This document shows positions 1 through 12,800 of a stretch of 64,000 bases of DNA, piece after piece. Source of the DNA: Sipunculus nudus (taxonomy: Eukaryota > Annelida > Sipuncula > Golfingiida > Sipunculidae); NCBI GenBank assembly GCA_026874595.1, contig CM049309.1, forward strand, positions 71,902,926 to 71,966,925, given 5' to 3'. Positions within the stretch are counted from its first letter, which is position 1; each line of letters starts with the position of its first letter. The notes beneath the pieces were generated by a model. That model did not search any database. It saw only the letters and a program-made list of their open reading frames with translations, and was not told the origin of the DNA. The position numbers were made by a program, and so were the translations under genes.

Positions 1-1105
1 TGGTTATTTTTCAATGATTGAGTTTATAATGCGGAATTTCAGATCTTTGTCCATTCCTTTCATGCGGTTGTGGAATGAACATGTATTGCCGGATAAGTCG
101 CCCAACGTGGTCCGACTGAAATGTTGTTACAATAGAAGAATTAGGATCCGTATTGCGAACGCATATAATTACTTTGTCCTTTCAATATCATATATTTGAT
201 TTTATTCCTAACCACGTGCATCAACGTATAGGCATCTTAGCAGAACTGCGAGCAGAGACTTGTCGTTGGATTTTCCCAGACAAAGTCTTTACCAAGATCA
301 CATCTGCACATGTGATTAAGATATCATTATTGTCAAAACCCCCTATATCCAAAATCACTCCAAAACTTGCTTACATTCAAATTAGACCCCATTCAGTATA
401 TTCAGTACATTTTTTAAAACATGGTACAAGGACCTTTCTGGTGATGTGCACATTTTTTAAAAACTTTTCATTTATTTACCTGATTTTGTAACATCTAAAA
501 TAAAAAAAAATTAACGTAAGCTGTTTTAAGCACCTTGTAAAAGTAAGAAACTTTTTTTGTGAATTAATACTTATCTACCTGACAATATCTCAAAAGATAT
601 TTCCCCATAGCGAGTCTTTCCTGATTAAAAATGAAATTTAAAATTTCTTATCGTATAAAAATTTAAAATTTCAGTTTTTAAGGCAGACAGAGTCATGATA
701 GCAGGATAAAACACCTTTGAGTTTGAAACAAGATTTGAATTGATTATAGATATAGGGTTTTTTGACAATCCCTTAAGTCGACAGTGGTAATTATAAACCA
801 GGTTTACATATAATATTTCATATAGTAAACTCATAAAAGGAATCAAAGCCTATCATTTTGTTAATTTCTATATTTCATTTGCGGGGGGGGGGGGGGTTTG
901 ATTACATTGACATTTCCCCCAGCCAACAAAAAAAAATGTGTGTGTGTGTGTGTGTGTGGGAATATATACCCCCCCCCTTATATTGACGCCTCTGTAAATC
1001 GAGGATTACTGCATATCCCAGTTGAAGGAAACTTGCCCCACGCGGCCCAACTGAAGGGACTTCTTTAATATAACATGGATATTCTGCTTTCATTTTTTTT
1101 GACAG
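1..1105. other. Non-coding flank with simple repeats
   Basis: I see no convincing exon here. The two overlapping open frames at 14-491 lack a recognisable domain and look like chance. Simple repeats: a G run at 883-896, a TG repeat at about 937-958 and a C run near 969-976. The region probably holds upstream intron sequence of the lectin gene that follows, whose first visible exon starts with a splice acceptor and so must have exons further upstream. Confidence 0.5.
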
Positions 1106-3396
1106 GGTGGTACAGCATGTACGATAACTCTGGGGTCAGTGGCCGAATTCCACCAGTGATGGTCACAGGGTCTTGTGATGGTATCTGCCAGAGGGACAGG
1201 GAAGGGGATACCAATGTGAATGTCCTAGTGGACCTAATACTTCAGGTTAAATGCGGTATGTCTGGATCTTTTCCATGGATTAAAACTGATTAACTATACA
1301 CACCAGAAGTAATAACCAAATGGAAATGTACTAAATCGCATAAGTAAACAATAGCTTAGATAATTACAGGAACTTACATTAGTAATGCACGGTTATAATT
1401 TAAGCAACCAACAGAATATTTGAAAAAATGGTCCATCGTTGAATCTTGAAAAAAAATTTGTTACCTCTTTACACTCATAACGACTACTGTGGTTCTAGAT
1501 CAAGTCCAAATATCAGAACAACGAGAGCGAGGTGTCGCGGCTGTTAATTTGTGGCTGGATGCAAAATGCAATTGTGTGCTCTGTGGCAGCTCTGGTGGTT
1601 AAACCCGGAGAACCTTGCCATACAAAGCAGCGGTTAAAACGGAGATTTAGACCGAGTACAGTGTACAACCGCTTCGTGAAGGGTGCACGATTTAAAATGA
1701 AGGGGATCTAGAACGAGTGGATGCAGTGTATAACTGCTACGTGAGGAGTGTATTAATTTAGAACTTCTGTACATTCTTCATTATTTGAAATACCAGTGCT
1801 GATTTAGAAACTTGAAAAAATAATATTAATTGGGACACCGGTCGGTCATTAATGAGGACAAATTAACTGTTCTCATACCTTAGGTCAATGCGAAGACGGT
1901 TTCAAGGACTACTTTGGTGGGGGAAACGAGAAGACAGGATCCTGCTACAAGTTTCTCCATCCAACAAGCAAGTTTATCGTCCACAGAAAGATTTGCCAGC
2001 AGTGTCATGGGGATTTTGTGAGAATCAAGAGCCAGGAAGTGCAAGACCATCTCAGACTGGCCGCCAGTAAATCAGGTATTCTCATTTTCATACTACAAAG
2101 TCTGTCACATGACCACGCATTTACAGACCTTGATTCTTCTTCATACTACCAAGTCTGTGACATGACTATGTGACCGCCACCCTCTCTGGCATTTATTTCA
2201 TGAACAATGAATAAGGCAATTTGCCAAATCAAATTGTTTGATTCGGGAGTCCAACCAATCAAGTAAGCTTGTCCCGTTTCTGATTCTTGTGTTCTTGTTC
2301 AGACTGGGTGTGAACAATGTATTGCTTACTTTCTGTTGGTTGTGTTTGATTGACAGTTGTGATTTCAACCCTTGCGGTCTTGTTCATTATTAATTAAATA
2401 TATGCGGCCAGAGATTGTCGCGGAATCAAGGTCTGTGAATGCGTGTTCCTGTCACAGACTTGGTAGTATGGCGATTGGTAATGGGTATTCTACTTGAATT
2501 ATGTTTTCTTTGTTATTGGCTTTCATTATTTCTTCCATTCATTCTTTTTGTATCTATTTTGTCCGTTATCTTTCCTCCTTGCTCTCAATTCTGCCCGTTG
2601 TCGGTTTATTCTTCTTCCTTATCATATTTATTACCTTCTTGCTTTCACATTCTCCTGATTCTCCGTTATTTTGTCCTTCCTTGTTTGCTTGATGTCATAC
2701 TAGTCACCTTTCGTTTATTTTATGCCTTCTTGCTTTCTTCTTCATATTTTGCCTTCTTTCTTTCCTTCTTGTGTTATTTCCTTAATAATCCTGTACTTTG
2801 TCGTTTCTTACCCTGTTTGCCTTCTTTTTAATGTGTTATTTCTTTGTTTCCTTTGGTCATGCTTGGATACTAATTGGGTTTCTTTTTCCTGTCATTTCTT
2901 GATTTTCTGATGTTCATTCCCTTTTAAATAAATTTTCTTTCTTTCTTTCTTTGTTGCTTCCTTGTCTCTTATTTTTTCTGCCTTGCTTACTTTCTCCCAT
3001 GCTGATGTTATATAATTATTTCGAACGGTTTTCCCTTACCATAAAAATCCCTTGATCTGCATACAAAAAATCATAAACGTAAGTAATAAACATTAATTAA
3101 ACAAGATATCCTCGTCGCAGCTATCACGTTTAAACTTATTTGAACATCTTTCAGGTTCTGCGAAAGGAATCGGCTTTTGGACAAGCGCGCTCTTTAACAG
3201 AAGAACCGAACAGTGGTCCTGGAATGCTACAGGTCAGAAGATAGAATTCACTCAGTGGGCCTTTGGGCAGCCAGAACCGACTAATCTTTTTTATAGAGAC
3301 TGGATCATGCTGGATCACCACACCCTTAAGTGGCTTCGGGCGTGGAACAATACACCAAATACAGGAATCTGCGAGAAGCCGGCTACATGTAAATAA
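1106..3396 (+). CDS. C-type lectin domain protein, last three exons (5' partial)
   Basis: Three exons join in phase. Exon 1106-1255 follows a poly-T tract and AG and ends at a GTATG donor. Exon 1884-2075 follows TTAG and ends at GTATT. Exon 3155-3396 follows TTTCAG and ends in TAA, with AATAAA overlapping the stop. All junctions split a codon after its first base. Exons 2 and 3 encode a C-type lectin domain: GSCYKF in the first strand, then WSWNATGQ, WAFGQPEPTN, WLRAWN and a C-terminal GICEKP. The family folds by two disulfides. The outer pair is present, but the inner pair appears lost, since the usual WND..C position reads NNTPNTGIC. The QPEPTN motif stands where calcium-sugar motifs such as EPN or QPD occur, so sugar binding is uncertain. 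Exon 1 encodes a spacer with two cysteines (SCDGIC). The start codon and signal peptide are not visible. Probably secreted, as most such proteins are. A decayed paralogue lies at 51.2-54.9 kb. Confidence 0.75.
2089..2470. repeat. Small foldback (MITE-like) repeat in lectin intron
   Basis: A 48-bp arm at 2089-2136 pairs with its inverted copy at 2423-2470 (about 41 of 48 bases by eye). An extra partial copy of the arm lies at 2142-2165. The 286-bp centre has no open frame. Size and form fit a non-autonomous foldback element inside the second visible intron of the lectin gene. Confidence 0.6.
2500..2990. repeat. Pyrimidine-rich low-complexity block
   Basis: An almost pure C/T stretch with irregular CTTT, CTTC and TTTG units. 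The overlapping open frames here are rich in F, L and S only because of composition. A comparable pyrimidine-rich block occurs on the sense strand of the matching intron of the second lectin copy (53.1-53.5 kb, purine-rich on +). Confidence 0.7.
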
Positions 3397-6300
3397 AATG
3401 TTATGGCATGCATTATATTTCATTTTCAAATGAATTTTCTGGGCGAACTCCACTGTCCACAGGAAATAACATTTGAAGACAAACCAGTCTTAATACAGAC
3501 AAAAATACAATATATGGTGCTACTCTATTAGGCGTTTCTTCCAAGTTCCTGCGTTAAGTTACTAATATGTAAACCAAATGACCAAGGGTTAAACATGATA
3601 CCCGTCGCATCAGGCTAGGGTATACAACAGGTGTGAAGTACAGCTATAATTGATTACCTGCGAGTCAGAACAAAACTAACAAAACATTATACCTTATTCT
3701 TGCACGTTTAAATATTCTTCTGTGATATAACAAAGGCCCATACCGAATTATAGAAGTGTGTGTGTGTGTGGGGGGGGCCTCAACACCCTGTCCAGGTAAA
3801 TTAGTATGTAGGGAGGGCTTGTAGACTTTATAAAAATCTCCCGTTTGTATCCCTATAGGGAAGAAAAATACTTCGCTGCTTATCGGTTTTCAAAGTACAC
3901 TTTTCTAACACATAAATAACACCACGTTTTACTCTTTCGCCATATTTTGTTGCCATTTAACTGATACCACTGATCACATTTTTATTATTACATGGAATCG
4001 TATTCAAAGAAAACCCACAGCTGCACGCATTGCAATTTGAAATTCTAAATACTTGGGGGTGTATTAGAAAAACGTACCCGTGTAAAAATATGAAATTAAA
4101 AAATTAATTTTTTTCAATTAACCCGTTTTGGTAGATGTAAAAAGAAATTTAAACAGGTTTCTGGAAAAGTGAAGAAGATAAAACAGCAGCATTTGCAATA
4201 GTAAAAAAACCACAATCTCTTGTTGACAGTATGAATTGTCTCTGGTATACGGGAAAAGGGAAACAATATTTCCTTCCATTAATTAAGATTCTATGTGTAT
4301 TTCTTTTTTCTATACCCAGTCGCATTTGCTGGCTACATTTGAGAATATATATACCATCAAGCTATTAAACGCCTTCAGTCATGAATGTGACCAGAATAAA
4401 ATCCTATCACTTTCAATAATTAATTCTTTCAGTCAATACATTATTTACTTATACTGTTCCAGGAATTTTTTCTAATGAAGTTTCCTGTGCATTTTCCAAA
4501 ACGTAAATATTTTTCAGTAAATTTATAAAATAAATGTTAAGGGTCATTAAGAGAGAAATTACATTATGTAAATTAGACAGGTTTACATACACGTCCTTGT
4601 AGATGATAGCTTTTGCAGAATAGACTGTTAAAACTTTCTCTCATAATGACGATAAGAACCGGTGAACCGATAATCAGTGTTAAGTATGTTTTATACTCTT
4701 ATAATCTCGAGCTAGGAATGCATATTAATATTATTAATATTCTTCACACGTCTTTTCTCCTGTTGTTTTCCACCAACAAACACCAACCAACGCAAGGGAA
4801 TCACACCTTCAAACTGAAATTAGGTGCATTAATCGGACATATATTTCTGTGCTCCAACAAAGATTTAACTAGAATGGCCCAAAGAGATCATGACTACCGG
4901 TTATGAAATTTCACCACAATCAATCCAGTAAAAATATTACCAGAGTAAAAAAATATTGTTAACAAAATATTATTGTACTTGTACATTATACAAAATTACC
5001 AAAAGGAGTTGATAGAGGAAAATTACCTCATTATTCACAAAGTCTACGCCCCATATTGAGTTATTACGGGGAAAAAATCAGCACAAGTACCCAACCTAAA
5101 TAGGTTCGTTAAAGCGGGTCCTTAAATATTACAGTTTGCTGAGAGGATCTCTAAATCAAGGTCTGCGTGTGCGTGGCCATGGTTGTATGAAGACAAAGGC
5201 AACTATCAGTTTGAATCACAGTAAAGCGAACCTTTTTATGACTGTTTGGGCTTGGATGTCTTTGGGAAGCCTGACTGAGGATGATGCAAGAGAGTAAGAA
5301 AAAAATAAGATTCTTATTTACAATTTGTCTTTCTTACTTTCTTTTTTGTTAGATATGTTATAGAAAACCAGGAAGCTAGGAAGAAGGAAAATCAATGAAA
5401 AAAATGAAAGACAAATGGAAAAAAAATTAATTAAAGCAAAGAAACATATTAAGAAAGCGATTAAAACGATTCAAGATATAGGGACAATAAAGAATAAAGG
5501 AAGAAAATACAAATGGTTAAAGAGACGAAAGCAATGAGAAAATTAAGAAAAGAAGAGAGTAAGGAACAAGGGATTAAAGAAGATATGTATACAAGAAAGA
5601 AATAAATAAAAAGGGTTTCTTGGACCAGAGCTTTTGCATTGAACGATAACCAAATTTCCGTTATCAGCGTAAAATAATGAAGGATACTTGATTTGGAGAA
5701 TTAAGGTATACTTTTGAGATGATCCCCCCCGGGCTGCCTGTGGCAGGAGGTTGGAGAAGCTGGCCTGTCGGTCTGTCTAAATGAGTTAAGAGGTACCTGA
5801 GCTGAAATGTTAAACAAGTGTATCATATAAAATTAGATAATAATTAATAACAAAAAGTATATCACTGGGGACTGATATTCATAATTCATTTTAGAATATT
5901 TTTTTTTGTTTGCATACAATAATAACACAATTAATATAAGAGAAATATTGATTATTAAAATTAATCCTCGCATAAACATGAACAAGAAGAATGGTTTATC
6001 TCAGCTCTCTGTATCATGAATATTTCGCTGTAAAGAATATTAGTTATTAGAGTAATATACAGGGCAGGTTAAGTTCCGTAAAATTTTAAAGACTAGGCAA
6101 ATGTTCGTAAAATGTGCATAAGTCTTGTTAGGCAAATTAATTATGTTATCTTTCCAGAGACACATTAAACACATACATGCAAAATTAACTCCAAAAATAC
6201 ACACGACAAATACAGCTTACATTTGATATCATATCTTTGCTTCGTGAAAGCTTTCGTGTGCAGAATGTATAAAGTAGAACCAGTTTTCATTTGCCCCACG

Positions 6301-7539
6301 CCCTTGTCTATTAAGTGTTGAAGTACCAGCAGGTGTACTTTAACTGGCACGCTAGTATGAACCAATTTATAAATAATAGAGATATAGATATTACAACAAA
6401 TACCTGTCCATCACGGGATTCAGAGCTTATAGCTAAAAATAATATGCATTAAAATGCTAAGGAAAATACTTAATCCATGTAACATCAAGGTCCAACCCTG
6501 TAACTAATCCTATACCAATTAGTCATAAAATAGATTGAAAATTACATTTATCATGCTATGATATTATTATCTTGCCTTACCTTGCTTAGGCCACACGTAT
6601 GACATCAATCTTTGTGGGGTTTCCCTTCCGTTTCAATTTGATATCCAGAGAGAGATGTATATATATAGAGAGAGAAGGGGAGGAACAGACTGACAGGCAT
6701 TTAATGAAAATATGATATCCATATGAGACCGTATCTTCAATGGTGGTTGTAATCGGACGACAGTCTTACACACTGGTGTTTTTATATCCGTGCAACAGTC
6801 ATGGGAATAGCACTTTCTCCAAAGCATAGTCTCTATCTTAAATAACAATTAATGTGCGACAGCAGAAACAATAAATCAATCAAATTCGGGTATTATGGGA
6901 CGCTTCAGTCCATAAACAGTGGATTGCATGGAACGATATAGAAGATTTCCCACGGGCAAAAAAGAAAGGAAGATTGGAAGATGAAGGTACCCATCAATAG
7001 GCGCGTTGATCAAATATCACAAAGCCGTCAACCATACTGGTCCAGACTGCTGCATATATCAGATCCAGACACATGGATATTGAGTGACCTTCCGTCAAGC
7101 ACCGATGTTAAAAAAAAATGTGTTGAGGAGGTGCTACCGTGGAGGTTGGGCATTGGGATTATACACTAATTAGATTATCATACCGGACAAATTTTTTTTT
7201 TACAGATGAAAGGCAATTTGCGTCAATCCGCCAGTCTCATCGATCGGATAATGGTAACTGGTTAGGTAATATGGCGTGTAGCTGTCGACGCTCATTTATT
7301 GGTCACATTTGGTATTTAGTTGCAAATTAACATTTCTGGTGGTATAATATTAACATTGGGCTAGATATTTTGTCTTTTAGGAGCTACGTTGTCATGGACT
7401 CTTCATCATTTCGCTTTGCCGACATCTCCCCTGCAAAACACCTTTACCTATTCTTTTTTTTTAAATTCAACACAGCCACGTTTTGAATTGTTGTTATGAA
7501 AACAAGTTATAAACTGCAGCTGGGCCTATATTTATATTA
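3397..7539. other. Intergenic, no gene seen
   Basis: AT-rich DNA with no frame that carries a recognisable domain. It holds a TG/G simple repeat near 3757-3777 and a purine-rich block at about 5330-5610. The frame at 6981-7169 has no partner exons or domain and I do not call it. Confidence 0.5.
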
Positions 7540-7573
7540 CACTGTAAAAATGGTGTTTAGGGCCTAAACACAT
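7540..7573 (+). repeat. Left terminal inverted repeat of CACTA element
   Basis: Starts CACTGTAAAAA and continues into GTGTTTAG. It matches the right terminus at 26 of 34 positions. The preceding two bases, TA, are repeated just outside the right end. Confidence 0.85.
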
Positions 7574-8340
7574 TTCTAAACGCCTGATTTGTCTCCACTT
7601 ATACCACACGTTTAGCTGCTACACATGTTTAGATTGCATGTGCTTAGCCCTGAAAGTGTTTACGGATGAGACACGTTTAGCTGTTTATCATGTTCAGGGC
7701 CTAAACACATTCCTAAACGCCTGATTTGTCTCCACTTTTACCACACGTTTAGCTGTTTCACATGTTTAAATTGCATGTGCTTAGCCCTGAAAGTGTTTAC
7801 GGATGAGACACGTTTAGCTGTTTATCATGTTCAAGGCCTAAACACATTCCTAAACGCCTGATTTGTCCCCACTTTTACCACACGTTTAGCTGTTTCACAT
7901 GTTTAAATTGCATGTGCTTAGCCCTGAAAGTGTTTACGGATGAGACACGTTTAGCTGTTTATCATGTTCAGGGCCTAAACACATTCCTAAACGCCTGATT
8001 TGTCTCCACTTTTACCACACGTTTAGCTGTTTCACATGTTTAAATTGCATGTGCTTAGCCCTGAAAGTGTTTACGGATGAGACACGTTTAGCTGTTTATC
8101 ATGTTCAAGGCCTAAACACATTCCTAAACGCCTGATTTGTCTCCACTTTTACCACACGTTTAGCTGTTTCACATGTTTAAATTGCATGTGCTTAGCCCTG
8201 AAAGTGTTTACGGTTGAGACACGTTTAGCTGTTTATCATGTTCAGGGCCTAAACACATTCCTAAACGCCTGATTTGTCCCCACTTTTACCACACGTTTAG
8301 CTGCTAGGCATGTTTAAAACGCACGTGTTTAGCCCTTAAT
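7560..8340. repeat. Sub-terminal tandem array, 137-bp unit
   Basis: Units begin at 7560, 7697, 7834, 7971, 8108 and 8245, an exact 137-bp spacing for five steps, with a partial sixth unit. Each unit carries several CTAAACAC or CGTTTAGC boxes in both orientations. In plant En/Spm, sub-terminal motif arrays are the binding sites for the TNPA protein. By analogy these boxes may bind the element's own SAM protein. The near-identity of units points to recent amplification or homogenisation. Confidence 0.85.
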
Positions 8341-9891
8341 TCATATACACCAGGGATGTATATTATCAAGACTGCCACAGATAAATTACAAAAATCTATA
8401 TTGCCTGCTATTCTACTTTACAGTTTGTTAACAACAGCTAATTTTTAAAATGTTAAAATAATTGAGCAAAAATCATTTTTAGCATACCAAAGAAAAAAAA
8501 TATAAATTGTGCCCAAACTCTTCCACACATCACACCTATCCCCTTCTAGTGCCCACCATTAGCCACTAGCCTTGCTCATTTGTTAAATACACTGGGTATC
8601 TGAATGTTTACATAACAAATGATTTTACTTTCAAAATAAACATTTATTCAAACAAAAGGTATTTATTAACAAAGGATATGTGAGGTTCCAAGCAGCTTAC
8701 ACAAAATACGGCCTGTAGGCCCAATGCAAACCTGTGTAATGAAATAGTAAGTACACTGCTATTCACTTGTTTCCCCCTACAATATATATTTTTCAAGTTA
8801 ATGTATTTATTTTAACTAGATAAATATCATGAGCACTAAATCTCCTGCCAAATAGGAATGCAAGAAATGTGAACTTTGACTGGTATAATACTAGAGAAAT
8901 TTATCAAAGTTAATAAGAATGCAATGGAAACCCAATAAAGTGAGAATACCCATACACATGCCTTAAACACTAGGTATAGAGGTTGATCAAATGACACTTA
9001 TTGACATACAAGATCACATATGAATTACATAAGTCAAAGTTAAAAGACAATCATTCAATAGTTACTAAAACCTCATCAGCTCAGGAGACCCATACAATAC
9101 ACATGACATTATTATTAGAAGTAGGTATGAGTAAAATGTTTTGAGATAACACCTCACATATGAATTATATTAAAACTGTTAAAAAATAAATCAATTAAAA
9201 AATATGAAAATCATTCAAGTGTAACCAAAACATAACCAGGTAAGAAGATCCATAGACCCTCTTACAATTTTATTTAAAAGTGGACATGAGTTGCACTTTT
9301 TGAGTAATCCCATACATGTCATGTTTGATTTAAATCTTTTTTTAAATCATAAAAAAATAAAAAATCTTTCAAGAATGACCAAAACGTAATTATCATTTCC
9401 ATACAGAGAGCTTCAAAAATATTACTACTAACATATACTAACCTAATACATCTCTTGGCATGTTGCAATAAATGTTGATAAATGTATGCCATGGCACATG
9501 TTACAGCTTCTCAAAGTCAACATAAAAGATAAACTAAGTAATAAGTCCAATAACTAAAACTAAGTCCAATAATTCAACCAAAACACTGCAAGCAGAACCA
9601 TTAAAAAAAATTTTAAAAGAATTATTCTAGAGACAACTCCTGTGTCACGCTAACCAATACAGACCTTATTCTTAACTGGAAAAACATTTTGCAGAACGAC
9701 TCTAGCATGTTTACAGAATATAATCAAGTTTTAGTTTCCTGTGACTGGCCAAAGGTACTGAACCAAATGCATATGAACAAAATTACAGAATCAGTTATAT
9801 GACTTTTTTTAACTGCAGTCATATCCTTGAATACAGATTTACAACATTTACCATGTTTATGCACTGGTGTCCATATGTCATCTAGTGATAC
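8341..9891. other. 3' non-coding flank of transposon genes
   Basis: AT-rich sequence between the sub-terminal array and the stop codon of the SAM protein gene. It should contain the 3' untranslated region and poly(A) site of the minus-strand transcripts. I see no other coding region. Confidence 0.5.
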
Positions 9892-12800
9892 TTAAATTTC
9901 ATTAAATTTCTTTTCAAATTTTATGTACACAGATGACTTGAAGAAAGGATTTTTGGTGTCACAGATCATGTATCTCTGAAGAAAACCCAAAAGTTGATAC
10001 TCCTTTGGGTATGAAAGGTCCCAGGCATAATATGCCCCTATCAAGCAGTAGAGCACCTGAAATAGACACGAGGTGTCTAGTGTAATTTCCATTGTGTCTG
10101 CCACAAGCCAAGCCTGATCAATCCTTGTTCCATCTTTGGTGATGATAACCCTTGGAGGAGACTTTGCAGCACATCCTGTGTCCAAGTCCACTGCCTGCAA
10201 ATTGGTTAAACTTGCATCAGAGCATCGGAAGTAATCTTGAATAAAGGGCTAAACTGTAATATGTGATATACTTGTTTAACAGGGGGTTGATTCTTTTAAG
10301 ATTCTTATGTTATATGACACAAGTTACTTGACTAATTTTTCAAAACACCATGAATTTGGTCTTTGCGTAAGTAAACTTTTATCCATGTTAGTCAAGCCAG
10401 TTTTGTAATCCTAGCATTCATAGCTAAAACTTTCTCATCTGGCCCAGGCATTCCATTTGGTCAAAATGAATTTCATAGTCAGTGTACTAGTAACTGTCCA
10501 TTTACACAGTTTCAACTTGTTGATTTAAAAGTTTTCACCTTTTACATCTTAAGTTGGCATACCACTGGTAAATGTGAAAGATCATTCCTATGGCAATTTT
10601 GTTTGATGGATCTGTCCGTTGCACAATTTGTTTTGCTTAAAAGTAGTTTTATACACTTGTATACAAGGATCAACAGTCACCATTATTGATTTTGATACAA
10701 AATCTGACCATACATCATTTGTTTAAATATGTCCCTTAGTTGAGTTTTGTTGTGCTCTCAAGGATAAATGTGGCAGTGCATGCCAAGGCACCAGCCATGG
10801 TATCCCTTGACTTTTCTCAGGGGACGAAAAACATTACATATTATTTCCACTTGATCTGCTCATAACTGAATATAAAAAAAGGTCAGCTTTTGCAGTTATT
10901 CCATTCTTACAACAATCTTCCATACTGCTGAAGATATGATGACATATTTTACCCATCCATGGCCATCATATGCTTTTATCATTTCGGGTAGAATCAGTAA
11001 GCTTAGTATGAGCAGAATCATGAAGAATAAAGTTTTACAGCAAAATAGCCTATTTTCAAATGTTTTATTAAGAACATGGGCAATCAGCTGAAAATATTTT
11101 TGTGGTTTTAGAATTAATCAAGGATATTAAGTTTTCAGGTTTTCCTGGTGATCATAATACTCGACTTCCACACACCAAATATATCTGAAATGCCAGCATA
11201 TGAGGCAACCAGAGACAGTAAATTATATAACTTCTGAACATAAATATCCCACTTAAAGTTCACATCAAGTGTTCATCAAATATTTAAACTTTTAAAAACA
11301 TATTTTGTCTCCATGACAATACTGATAAACAATAAATAATCAAGGTTGTTCTGTAGATAATGACACCTAACTCCAAGAGGCGAACTTGTTCAAGCAATAA
11401 GTAGCAGTGAGCCAGTACTTACATCAACCACTTCGATTGCTGGCTTCATCTTGTTCTTGAAGCTCAATCTTTTTTGGAGGGCAAGAATTACTTCAAGCTC
11501 TTCCTGTTCCTCATTATACATGTCATCCTGAAAAAAAGACAATTGCGATTAGCCCAACATTTCACAATAATGAAAAATAAAACCATCTTTTTTATGTGTT
11601 AGATCCAACCAAAACTGAAAATACAAGATAAATGATGTAATTTTACAAAAATATAACCCTAAAATAAGGTATAGGAAAGGATACCAAAAACACCATTTAA
11701 TAAACTCTGGGCCCTAAACTTTATTACCACAGATGTATAAGCTTTTTCCATTTATTGTACACAGGTTCTATAAATACACTGATGATGATAGAGTCAAGAA
11801 TTTCTATAAAAACTGTTCTTTTTTAGAATATTAAATTCCCTTTCTAGTGTTTTCTCCCTTTAAACACTGGAATTTCAAAAATGGGTTTTACCTCTTTCTC
11901 CAATTCAGTCATTGAAATGGTCACATCCAGGATGTTGGTTAGTTTGTCCATCATTTCGTTGTATGATGCTTTTGTATCTTCCATTTGAAAGAGGCTTTCA
12001 AACTCCAGTACAATCTGAGAAAGGATTGAAGCTTTTTATAGAATGTTTGCACCTTCTTTTAAAGGCATTTAAAGGGAGTGACTGTTATTACATTAGCAAA
12101 AGTAGTCATAGATGCTTTAATTCAACATATCACACTAAGTTTAACACAAACATACTACTACATCAGGGTAAAGGAAAGCAGGCAATCTCATAGACAAGTT
12201 TCAGTATTGACATGACTTAAATATAAAATAAAAGACCCATAGTTTAGTGTGCTCAGTTGAATTGAATATTTGTATAAAATCCAAGCATATGGTAAAGGAT
12301 CAACAGTTATTATATATTTTCTATATCCAGGTCACTGAAATATTTAAGTACAACTATTTCATATACAAGAATTACCTTATCTCACTTCTCATTTGACCAC
12401 ATAAAGACAACACATTTGGTGTTGAATGGTGTTACTTTGGAGCCCCATAGCTAAAAGAATATGAGTAACAGAGACCTAATTTCAGGTTTCCAAGAAGACA
12501 TATCATGGGTCTCCCAGTATGTCAGAAGATAATAGGTCCAGTCATTACCTTTGTATCCTGTTAACAGATGACCACTTTTCAAGGTCTCGAAAAAATACAG
12601 GTAAAAAACTGTAAATAGTCAAAAAAATAAAGGTGGTGCCACCAGTCTGCAGAACCTGATGAAACATCCCATGACCAATTTCCATGCTAAAAATCATAAT
12701 GATCCATGCAATACATGTTGAGATATTTAAGGTTTGTATTTAATTTTCCATTATCCTGGGGGTTACTTTGGAACACCATAGGTAAAAGAATATGAGTAAC

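Noticed and set aside
2439-2910. Hydrophobic frames that look like membrane proteins
   Set aside because: They come from a C/T-rich low-complexity intron; three overlapping frames look alike.
6981-7330. Two short frames just left of the transposon
   Set aside because: No recognisable domain and no consistent splice borders.
7560-8340. Regular repeat array that could be taken for a CRISPR
   Set aside because: The 137-bp units are wholly repeated with no unique spacers, in a eukaryotic transposon end.
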